Below are positions 56,947 to 64,000 of a stretch of DNA of 64,000 nt, one piece after another. Made by a program: the position numbers and the translations under genes. The stretch's first letter is position 1. The number at the start of each line of letters is the position of its first letter. Under the pieces are notes generated by a model. That model saw only the letters and a program-made list of their open reading frames with translations, was not told the origin of the DNA and did no database searches. The stretch is from Pseudomonas sp. B28(2017) (GTDB lineage: Bacteria > Pseudomonadota > Gammaproteobacteria > Pseudomonadales > Pseudomonadaceae): assembly GCF_002113025.1 (NCBI RefSeq), contig NZ_NEJH01000002.1, forward strand, positions 891,466 to 955,465, given 5' to 3'.

Positions 56947-59783
56947 GCAAGGAACGTTACGGCATCCGCCGCTTTGCCCTTTTGAATACCGCCGGCTACA
57001 GCCTTGGCCTGTTCCCGCTGGAAGAGCCGCTGTCGGTGTACGGCGCAAACAACCTCGGTAAGTCCGCCTCGATCAACGCCTTGCAGTTCCCGATCCTGGC
57101 GCGCATGTCGGACATGAGCTTCGGCAAATACAGCCTGGAACAATCCCGACGCTTCTACTTCGCCTCGGACACCAGTTACATCCTGGTCGAAGTGAACCTG
57201 CCCCACGGTCCCCATGTGATCGGTGTGGTCGGCCGTGGCCCGGGCGGCGGTTTCGGTCACCAGTTCTTTGCCTATACCGGCAAACTGGACCTGGCCCACT
57301 ACCAGAAAAACGATACCTGCCTGCGCCAGAAAGAGCTGTTCACCAACCTTGAGCGCGAAGGCCTTAAGGCCTACGAACTCAAGCCGGATGAGCTGCGCCG
57401 TTTGCTGGTCGGTGGCCACACCTCGATCCCGCTGGACCTGACGCTGATCCCGCTGCGCTCCACCAGCGAGCAAAGCCTGAAGACCTTCCGCGCGCTGTTC
57501 ATCAACCTGCTGCACATGCGCGAAATCACTGCGGCCAAGCTCAAGCAACTGTTCCTCGATGCTTTCGAACACAGCCTGCGTTCCGGCAGCGTCGATTACA
57601 TTGCCGCGTGCGAAGAAGCGTTCCGCGATGTACGACGCATGGAGCAAGACTACAACTCGCTGGTCGCCGCCGGCCCCTTGGTCGAAGCCTTGGCCAACGG
57701 CGTGAAACAACGTGACCTCCTGCGCGGCAAACTGCACCGGATCTCGCCCCTGCTCGACTCCTTGCTCGGCACCTGGTCGGACTACGCCAGTGCGCGCAAA
57801 GAGGAGCTGACCATTCAGGCCGAACATTACCGCAACGAGCAGGATGCCCTGCAAAACGACCAGCGCGGTGGCACTCAGGAGCTGATGCGCCTGGAGCGGG
57901 AAATCACCGGCATCCAGCGCTGGCTCGGCGAATTGTCAGTGCTCAAGCATCGCTTTGCCCTGGTCGATGACGTCAAGGTGCTGGAACAGCAACTGCTGGC
58001 CGCAAAGGACGCCCACGACGAACTGGCCGGTGCGCTGGCACAATCGCGCCAATTCAGCGCCGAAGACCTGGACGAACGCCTGCGCGACCTGGAAAAACGC
58101 CTAAAGTCTGTCAAGCAGCAACTCGATCACGCCGATAACAACAGCTACGCCCGCCTGCGCGAAGAGTTCTCGCAGCAAGACGTCGAACGCCTGATGCGCC
58201 TGTTCAACAGCGCACTGTTCAGCCTGCCGCTGGGTGAACACGGCATCACCCTTGACGACGATGGCGAGTGGGTCAAATCCGTGGAACTGATCCTCGACGG
58301 TTTCAAAGGCGAACGCTTCGAAGTGCCTGGCCTGTCCATCGACATCTCGCACATCGAACCACCGGCGTTGCAGGCCCTGGCTGACCGCGCGGCCCTGCGC
58401 GACCAGAAAGAACGCCTGGAAAAAGAACTCAAGCAACTGAAAACCCAGCAGGCCGTGGCCGCCGACCGCGCCGCGAGCAAGACCCGGACCGAAGTCCTGT
58501 ACCAGCAAGTGCTGGATGCGCAGAAAGCCCTGGAAGATTTCCGTCGCGCGCAAACCCTGAGCGCTGAAGAAGGCGACAAGCTGGAACAGATGGCGCAGAT
58601 GGAAGCCGCACAGGACGAATTGAAGCGCTCCAGCGATGCCTTTACCGAGCGCGTCCAGCAACTGTCGGCCAAGCTGCAACTGGTCGGCCGTCAGATCGGC
58701 GACATGGAAGCCAAGCAACGCACCCTCGACGACGCCCTGCGCCGCCGTCAGTTGTTGCCGGCGGACCTGCCGTTCGGCACACCGTTCATGGATCCGATCG
58801 ACGACTCCATGGACAACCTGCTGCCGCTGCTCAATGACTATCAGGACAGCTGGCAGGGCCTGCTGCGGGCCGATGGCCAGATCGAAGCGCTGTACGCTCA
58901 GGTGCGCCTCAAGGGCGTGGCCAAGTTCGACAGCGAAGACGATATGGAGCGTCGCCTGCAACTGTTGATCAACGCCTATGCGCACCGCACCGACGAAGCC
59001 CTGACCCTGGGCAAGGCTCGCCGTGCCGCCGTGACGGACATCGCCCGGACCCTGCGCAACATCCGCAGCGACTACGACAGCCTCGAACACCAGCTGGCAC
59101 TGTTCAACCGCGAGATCAACAAACGCCAGGTCTCCAACCTGCAAAGCTTCCGCATCGTCCTCGCTCCGAACAAGGAAGCGCTCAAGCACATCGACCAGAT
59201 CATCCACAGCGCCGGTCAGTACGAAGAAGGCGAAACCCTGTCGGTCTTCGATCTGAGCCAAAGTGCCGAGCAGGACAACAAGAACGAAGAGGCCAAGGAG
59301 TACCTGGCACGGCTGGTGGCGGCCAACCACAACCAGCTCGGCCTCAAGGACCTGTTCGAACTGGCTTTCGAAATCACCAAGGTCAATGGCCAGCCGGTGA
59401 TCCACACCGACATCGACGGCGCGGCGTCCAACGGCACCACCATGACCATCAAAGCGCTGACCAACATGTACTTGTTGCTGCACTTGATGGACCGTGACCA
59501 GGCCGGTCGCGTGCGCCTGCCGTACTACCTCGACGAAGCGGCGGACATCGACGAGAAGAACCAGGCCGCATTGTTGGAAACCAGCCTGCAACTGGGCTTC
59601 GTGCCGATCCTGGCGAGCGTCAAGCCGCAGGTCTGCGCCAGTGTCGCCATCGATCTGGAAGGCGGCAGCGGCCCCTCCGGCATCTACATCGACGAGGCGG
59701 ACTGGAAGTACATCCGTCGTCACGACCAGGTGAAGGCGACGATCAACGAGCAAGCAGATGAACCGGAGCTGGACGCGGTCTGA
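56943..59783 (+). CDS. mksB: MksB SMC-like condensin ATPase
   Basis: This 946-residue ATPase has a Walker A GANNLGKS (residues 34-41), long coiled coils (about residues 270-470 and 520-740), and a C-terminal head with YYLDEAADIDEKNQAALLET (Walker B region, about residue 862). It is shorter than SMC, as expected for MksB. It works with MksF and MksE in DNA compaction. No MksG/JetD nuclease gene follows, so it is unlikely to be a full Wadjet defence set. Confidence 0.9.
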   Translation: MSKERYGIRRFALLNTAGYSLGLFPLEEPLSVYGANNLGKSASINALQFPILARMSDMSFGKYSLEQSRRFYFASDTSYILVEVNLPHGPHVIGVVGRGPGGGFGHQFFAYTGKLDLAHYQKNDTCLRQKELFTNLEREGLKAYELKPDELRRLLVGGHTSIPLDLTLIPLRSTSEQSLKTFRALFINLLHMREITAAKLKQLFLDAFEHSLRSGSVDYIAACEEAFRDVRRMEQDYNSLVAAGPLVEALANGVKQRDLLRGKLHRISPLLDSLLGTWSDYASARKEELTIQAEHYRNEQDALQNDQRGGTQELMRLEREITGIQRWLGELSVLKHRFALVDDVKVLEQQLLAAKDAHDELAGALAQSRQFSAEDLDERLRDLEKRLKSVKQQLDHADNNSYARLREEFSQQDVERLMRLFNSALFSLPLGEHGITLDDDGEWVKSVELILDGFKGERFEVPGLSIDISHIEPPALQALADRAALRDQKERLEKELKQLKTQQAVAADRAASKTRTEVLYQQVLDAQKALEDFRRAQTLSAEEGDKLEQMAQMEAAQDELKRSSDAFTERVQQLSAKLQLVGRQIGDMEAKQRTLDDALRRRQLLPADLPFGTPFMDPIDDSMDNLLPLLNDYQDSWQGLLRADGQIEALYAQVRLKGVAKFDSEDDMERRLQLLINAYAHRTDEALTLGKARRAAVTDIARTLRNIRSDYDSLEHQLALFNREINKRQVSNLQSFRIVLAPNKEALKHIDQIIHSAGQYEEGETLSVFDLSQSAEQDNKNEEAKEYLARLVAANHNQLGLKDLFELAFEITKVNGQPVIHTDIDGAASNGTTMTIKALTNMYLLLHLMDRDQAGRVRLPYYLDEAADIDEKNQAALLETSLQLGFVPILASVKPQVCASVAIDLEGGSGPSGIYIDEADWKYIRRHDQVKATINEQADEPELDAV

Positions 59784-59803
59784 CGCTTGAATCGAAGGCA
59801 ATG

Positions 59804-59838
59804 AAAAAGGCCGCGATCCAATGGATTGCGGCCTTTTT
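59804..59838 (+). terminator. Intrinsic terminator after mksB
   Basis: AAAAAGGCCGCGATCC pairs with GGATTGCGGCCTTTTT (one G-T pair) around an AAT loop. Confidence 0.88.
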
Positions 59839-59900
59839 CATAGGTGGGTCATTTAGCTTTGCAGTGAACTTCAGGGCCTCTTCGTCGGAGCGCCGCCCGG

Positions 59901-59917
59901 GGCAAGCCCGCGAAGGC
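59901..59917. repeat. Partial REP element
   Basis: GGCAAGCCCGCGAAGGC is a single REP arm, close to the inverse of the copy at 53504-53520, lying between convergent mksB and pqiB. Confidence 0.5.
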
Positions 59918-59946
59918 GTCATCACTGACGCCACATAACCCTCAGA

Positions 59947-62250
59947 CTATTTACCCAGCGAAATCTTCGGCGCCCAGGTCAGCCATTCCTCTTCGAACTT
60001 ATCGAACAGCGCGAACGTCTGCTCCGGTCGCGCCGGGCTGCCCATGCGCTCGCCGTCCGGCGTGGCGAAGGCGACACCACCCTGAATCATCGTCTCCAGG
60101 GATTCAGTACGCACCGTTGCACCTCTGAACAGGCCGACATCGAAATCAAAACCGCTGGTGTTCCAGAACCGAGTGCCGCTGCGTACCAGTGGCGCGTACT
60201 TCGGCTCGATCAGGATATGGATCAATACACGATCAGCGGTCTGGCCCAGCTCATAACCCGTCACCTTGCCCACGGTGATTTCGCGATATGTCACCGGCAC
60301 GCCGGCTTTCAGCGAACCGCGACGAGCGGCGCTCAGTACCAGACTCAATCCCGCTTCCTGCCTGGCCGTTTCCGGCGCAGCGGCCAAAGCCACAAAGTTG
60401 TTTTGCGGCCCCAGATTCTTCGGCGCCGGTTGCACCTCGATGTACTGCCCGGTCACCAGGGTCTCGAGGTTTGACGTCTTGATCAGGCCCAGCTCAGGCT
60501 TGACCACCCAGAACTGACTACCGACCCGGGCAATGCGCTCCGGCACTTCCGTTATCCGCGCGGTCAGCAGCACCGATTGCAGGTCGTCACTCAGGTCAAC
60601 GTCCTCGATCTTGCCGACATCCAGGCCCTTGAAGCGAATCGGCGTGCCCGTACGCAAACCATCGGCGCGGTCTACCTTGATGGTGATCACCGAACCCTTT
60701 TGCGTGGCGTCGTCATGGCTGGCGAACAAGCGGAAACGTGGGATGCGCTTGCGTAGCGGCGCCTTGGCTTCCGGGGTTTCAAACGCAATACCGCCGGCCA
60801 TCAAGCTTTGCAGCGATTCACTTTTGACTTGAATCCCACCGGTCAGCCCGCCCGTGAGCGTGATGCCGCTGGCATTCCAGAAACGTGTCGAAGCGTTGAC
60901 CAGATCCTCATACTCCTTCTCGATGTGCACGCCAATGATCAACTGTTTCTTGGTGCGCGAGAACTGATAGCTCTGTACCGAACCGACCTTGACCTGCTTG
61001 TAGAGAACCGGGCTGCCGACTTCCAGCGAGCCGAGATTTTCCGTGAACAACACCAGGTGCAGACCAGGTGCACGCAGATCCAGCGGTGGTGCCTTGGCCC
61101 GTGCCACGAACTCCCGTTGTGGCGCCGCACCCTTGTCGCCAGGACGCACAGCGATGTAGTTACCTTTGACCAGCGCTTCCAGGCCGGTAATCCCCGCCAG
61201 GGAAATCGACGGTTTGACCACCCAGAATTGCGTACCGTCCACCAGGTAATCTTCGGCCAACGGATCCATCGTCAATTCGGCGGTGGCCCCGGACAGATCG
61301 GGATCAACCTTCAACGCTTTGAGATTGCCGACCTGAATACCTTTGTACATCACCGGCGTACGACCGGCCTGCAAGCCTTCGAAGTCGGTGAGCTTGACCT
61401 TGACCCGGATACCGGCCGCCGCTGCATCGAAGTCTTCGTAGAGTCTGAACGGCAGGCTTGGGTCGGTAGGCGGGCTGTCCTTGCGGTTTTCAGGTGTAGC
61501 GAACGCAATACCACCGGCGACAATGCTGGCCAACGACTCGCTACGCACTTTCACACCGGATAGATTGGCATCGATGCTGATGCCGCTGGCGTTCCAGAAG
61601 CGCGTGTGTTTGCGCACCAGTTTGGCGTAGGTCGGTTCGATGAAAACCTTGAGCTCTACGGTGCTCTGATCTTCAGAGAGCACGTAGCTCTTGATCTGCC
61701 CCACCTTGATCTGTTTGTAGAACACCGGGCTGCCGCGATTCAATGAGCCCAAGCGATCAGCCTTGATGGTCAGGTGCAGACCCGGCTGGGCATCGGAGAG
61801 CGGTGGCTCCTGAGCCAGGGCCTTGAACTTGCGAACCGGTTCACCCTCGCCCGGACTGATTGCAACGTAGTTACCCGAAACCAGCGTCTCAAGGCCCGTA
61901 ATACCGGCCAGCGTCACGCTCGGCTTGACCAGCCAGAAGCGCGTGCTGGTTCGCAGGTATTGCTCTACGTCCTTGTTCATTTCGATGCTGGCAATCACAC
62001 CTTTGGAACCGCCCTCGTCATCGAGCTTGAGGCTTTTGACCTTGCCGACCGACATGCCCTTGTAGACGACTTCCGTCTTGTTGGCCTGAATGCCTTCGCC
62101 ACTTTCAAAGCGCACCTGAATCTCGATGCCATTCTCGTTGTAAGCACGCCAGCCAAGCCAGCCACCGATGATCAAGGCGATCAGGGGCAACACCCAAATG
62201 GCAGACCAGTTGGAGGCCGGTCTGGTTTTCGCTACAGGCAAATCAGTCAT
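59947..62250 (-). CDS. pqiB: PqiB-type intermembrane lipid-transport protein with six MCE domains
   Basis: This 767-residue protein has one N-terminal membrane helix (about residues 15-35) and then six MCE/MlaD modules. These are marked by repeats such as GSPVFYKQIKVGQI, RTPVMYKGIQVGNL, GSPVLYKQVKVGSV, GTPIRFKGLDVGKI and GVPVTYREITVGKV. It should form a hollow periplasmic tube for lipids between the membranes. E. coli PqiB has three such modules and LetB seven, so six is intermediate. It follows two PqiA-like genes with an 8-bp overlap. Confidence 0.92.
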   Translation of the reverse strand: MTDLPVAKTRPASNWSAIWVLPLIALIIGGWLGWRAYNENGIEIQVRFESGEGIQANKTEVVYKGMSVGKVKSLKLDDEGGSKGVIASIEMNKDVEQYLRTSTRFWLVKPSVTLAGITGLETLVSGNYVAISPGEGEPVRKFKALAQEPPLSDAQPGLHLTIKADRLGSLNRGSPVFYKQIKVGQIKSYVLSEDQSTVELKVFIEPTYAKLVRKHTRFWNASGISIDANLSGVKVRSESLASIVAGGIAFATPENRKDSPPTDPSLPFRLYEDFDAAAAGIRVKVKLTDFEGLQAGRTPVMYKGIQVGNLKALKVDPDLSGATAELTMDPLAEDYLVDGTQFWVVKPSISLAGITGLEALVKGNYIAVRPGDKGAAPQREFVARAKAPPLDLRAPGLHLVLFTENLGSLEVGSPVLYKQVKVGSVQSYQFSRTKKQLIIGVHIEKEYEDLVNASTRFWNASGITLTGGLTGGIQVKSESLQSLMAGGIAFETPEAKAPLRKRIPRFRLFASHDDATQKGSVITIKVDRADGLRTGTPIRFKGLDVGKIEDVDLSDDLQSVLLTARITEVPERIARVGSQFWVVKPELGLIKTSNLETLVTGQYIEVQPAPKNLGPQNNFVALAAAPETARQEAGLSLVLSAARRGSLKAGVPVTYREITVGKVTGYELGQTADRVLIHILIEPKYAPLVRSGTRFWNTSGFDFDVGLFRGATVRTESLETMIQGGVAFATPDGERMGSPARPEQTFALFDKFEEEWLTWAPKISLGK

Positions 62251-62866
62251 GGTCGTCGTCCGACTCCGTGTTATCCCAAATCAGTCGGGGATCGAAAGTT
62301 ACGGCGGCAAGCATCGTCAGAATCACCACAGTGGCGAAAGCGATGGCGCCTAGATTGGCTTCAATACTGGCAAGCCGTCCAAAATTCACGACCGCCACCA
62401 GGATGGCGATCACAAAGATATCGAGCATCGACCAGCGGCCGATGAACTCGATGAAGCGGTACATCCAGATACGCTGGCGAGCCGAAAGGGGTTGACGACG
62501 CTGCACGGAAAACAGCAGCAAAGCGATGCCTACCAGCTTGAAGGTAGGCACCAGGATACTGGCGATGAACACTACGGCCGCAATGGGGAACATCCCGTAG
62601 TGCATCAACTCGATCACACCGGCCATGATCGTGCTCGGCGCACCTTTGCCCAAGGAGTTCACGGTCATGATCGGTAGCAAATTGGCCGGTATGTAGAGAA
62701 TGGCGGCGGTAATCAGCAATGCCCAGGTCCGTACCAGGCTATTCGGGCTGCGAGCATGCACCAGCGCTCCGCAGCGCGTACAGACTTGCTCATCGGTATC
62801 AGCTTCCTGCCTGTTCAATTCATGACATTCCTTGCAAATCAGAATGCCTGCATCAATCGCCCGCAT
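62243..62866 (-). CDS. PqiA-like half protein (second half)
   Basis: This 207-residue inner-membrane protein has zinc-ribbon-like CKEC...CTRCG (about residues 10-35) and four helices with YIPANLLPIMTVNSLGKG, the PqiA repeat. E. coli PqiA and LetA contain two such repeats in one chain of about 420 residues. Here they are split over two genes. An AGGAG site nine bases before the ATG at 62866 supports that start; an ATG two codons earlier (62872) is too close to it. It overlaps both neighbours. Confidence 0.88.
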   Translation of the reverse strand: MRAIDAGILICKECHELNRQEADTDEQVCTRCGALVHARSPNSLVRTWALLITAAILYIPANLLPIMTVNSLGKGAPSTIMAGVIELMHYGMFPIAAVVFIASILVPTFKLVGIALLLFSVQRRQPLSARQRIWMYRFIEFIGRWSMLDIFVIAILVAVVNFGRLASIEANLGAIAFATVVILTMLAAVTFDPRLIWDNTESDDDHD

Positions 62867-63512
62867 GAGCATCTTCTCCTGATAACGCTTGCCAGATCTG
62901 GTGAGGCGACATCACGACTTCCAGCCAGACTTGAATCAGCAACAAGCCAATGAAGCACGCCAGGCCGAGGCCTACGGTGATTGCTGCCATATCTGCCAGC
63001 TTGACGATCGCCACCAGTACGCCCATGAAGTAAACCTCGAGCATCCCCCATTCGCGTATATGGTGATAAATGCGATAGAGCAACAGGCCGTAGCTGCGTC
63101 CGACATCAAAACGGATGCTCAACAATACGGCCAATTGGCACAGTAGCTTGAGCAGCGGAATCCCCATGCTGCACAGGAACACGATTACCGAAACGCTTTG
63201 CATGCCTGTGTCAAAAAGCGCGACAACACCGCTCCACACTGTGTCTTGCGAAGATTGCCCGAGCAGATTGAGTTGCATGATGGGTAAAAAGTTCGCCGGA
63301 ATAAACAACAACAGGGCAGCAATGACCAGGGCAAGACTGCGCTGTACGACGTTGTAACGATTGGCGTAAAGCTCGTAGCCACAGCGCGGACACAGGGCTT
63401 TTTCGCCATGGGCGAGTTCTGGCTTACGCATGAGCAGGTCGCACTCATGACAGGCAACCAGATTGTCTAGTGGTAATTCTGACAGCCCTTGGGCGTCAAC
63501 CGGATCCGGCAT
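62853..63512 (-). CDS. pqiA: PqiA-like half protein (first half)
   Basis: This 219-residue protein has CHECDLL and CPRCGYEL cysteine pairs (about residues 21-46) and four helices with LFIPANFLPIMQLNLLG, a single PqiA repeat. It probably pairs with the next half protein to act as a two-repeat PqiA, placing lipids for the PqiB tube. It is the first gene of the pqi operon and overlaps the second by about 14-20 bp. Confidence 0.88.
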   Translation of the reverse strand: MPDPVDAQGLSELPLDNLVACHECDLLMRKPELAHGEKALCPRCGYELYANRYNVVQRSLALVIAALLLFIPANFLPIMQLNLLGQSSQDTVWSGVVALFDTGMQSVSVIVFLCSMGIPLLKLLCQLAVLLSIRFDVGRSYGLLLYRIYHHIREWGMLEVYFMGVLVAIVKLADMAAITVGLGLACFIGLLLIQVWLEVVMSPHQIWQALSGEDAHAGD

Positions 63513-63610
63513 ACAGGCTCTGAGTCTGAAAAAGTTGGCCCTATTCTAGTGCCATGAACTGAAAATAACTGTGCAAAATGTGCAACAGCCAGCCCTGTTT
63601 TTTCACGCAC

Positions 63611-63649
63611 AAAAACAAAACCCCTACCTGCGTATGCAGATAGGGGTTT
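63611..63649 (-). terminator. Terminator of the rRNA operon
   Basis: A 14-bp stem, AAACCCCTACCTGC (63618-63631) with GCAGATAGGGGTTT (63636-63649), ends in T-rich sequence when read on the minus strand. It lies just after 5S rRNA. Confidence 0.85.
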
Positions 63650-63660
63650 CGGAATTTAAT

Positions 63661-63776
63661 CTTGACGATGACCTACTCTCACATGGGGAAACCCCACACT
63701 ACCATCGGCGATGCATCGTTTCACTTCTGAGTTCGGGATGGGATCAGGTGGTTCCAACGCTCTATGGTCGTCAAGA
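63661..63776 (-). rRNA. rrf: 5S ribosomal RNA
   Basis: The complement contains the conserved 5S core CCCATCCCGAACTCAGAAGTGAAACG (in pieces within 63690-63750) and closing ends TTGACGA...TCGTCAA. The length is about 116 bases. The ends are placed by eye to within a few bases. Confidence 0.93.
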
Positions 63777-63922
63777 AATTCGGTGTGCCGACCCGTCTTT
63801 CGACGTTTCAGCAAATTGGGTATGCGATAGATTTGTGTGTTGTGCGAACTTTCGGTTCATTGCGTCTTCACACACCGCAATCTGGTGCCTTTTCAGGTCA
63901 GCAAATTGCTTGGGTGTTATAT

Positions 63923-64000
63923 GGTCAAGCCTCACGGGCAATTAGTATTGGTTAGCTCAACGCCTCACAGCGCTTACACACCCAACCTATCAACGTCGTA
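63923..64000 (-). rRNA. rrl: 23S ribosomal RNA, 3' end (partial)
   Basis: The complement reads into the conserved 23S end, with GTGTGTAAGCGCTGTGAGG and ACTAATTGCCCGTGAGGCTT before the 3' terminus near 63923. The rest lies beyond the window. The order 23S-5S on the minus strand shows the operon enters from the right. Confidence 0.93.

Noticed and set aside
54963..59783. Complete Wadjet (JetABCD) plasmid-defence system
   Set aside because: Only the F, E and B subunits are present; no JetD/MksG gene follows before the mksB terminator.
58101..59801. 566-codon frame antisense to mksB
   Set aside because: Shadow of mksB; rich in Gln/Val/Gly-type reverse-complement codons with no domain.
63571..63955. 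Open frames over the 5S and 23S-5S spacer
   Set aside because: The sequence is rRNA and its terminator; the apparent peptides come from rRNA sequence.

Overview
The window is a stretch of Pseudomonas chromosome, most like the P. fluorescens group. The coding is dense and GC-rich with strong third-position GC. The gene order from mqo through hpt-upp-uraA, hemH, the photolyase locus, pagL, murI-moeB-prmC-prfA-hemA, lolB-ispE, tRNA-Gln, prs-rplY-pth-ychF, tRNA-Met, carbonic anhydrase, rimI-psi, mksFEB and pqi to an rRNA operon matches, from memory, the P. aeruginosa PA4640-PA4690 segment. REP-type palindromes of the GTGGGAGC kind, typical of fluorescent pseudomonads, sit between several genes.

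Layout. 0-12 kb: small conserved proteins, an acyltransferase, a YajG-like lipoprotein, a 737-bp spacer with leader-RNA-like features, mqo, purine and pyrimidine salvage (hpt, upp, uraA) and haem (hemH). 12-17.3 kb: a light-response locus with a renalase-like flavoprotein, a YbgA/DUF1722 protein, a LitR/PplR1-type MerR regulator, a photolyase and an SDR. It carries three copies of a T(G/A)TACA-N12-TGTACA-type operator. The locus looks partly eroded: the DUF523 domain is missing from the YbgA protein, the SDR has Cys where the catalytic Tyr should be, and the next flavoprotein gene survives only as its first dozen codons. 17.3-30.4 kb: housekeeping genes for the envelope, translation, haem, isoprenoids and PRPP, plus tRNA-Gln.

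30.4-40.7 kb is an accessory block between ychF and tRNA-Met: an Fsr-like MFS pump, a chemoreceptor, and a LysR regulator divergent from a polyamine/opine-type ABC importer with an amidase. 40.9-52.3 kb is a second accessory block: an M14-type peptidase, a lipoprotein gamma-glutamyltransferase, ddl, a flavin reductase, a BdlA-like PAS chemoreceptor, an MHS transporter, an AtoE-type transporter, an unknown exported protein and a SET-domain protein. 52.3-64 kb returns to the core: carbonic anhydrase, rimI with the cryptic psi subunit of DNA polymerase III, the MksFEB condensin, a PqiB-type six-MCE protein with two half-size PqiA partners, then 5S and the 3' end of 23S rRNA on the minus strand.

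The best lead is the eroding light-response locus. Other points to check are an internal promoter-like site in ispE, a perfect Shine-Dalgarno in front of a short ORF that overlaps the chemoreceptor start, and a candidate leader RNA upstream of mqo. I found no CRISPR array, prophage, insertion sequence or complete defence system.
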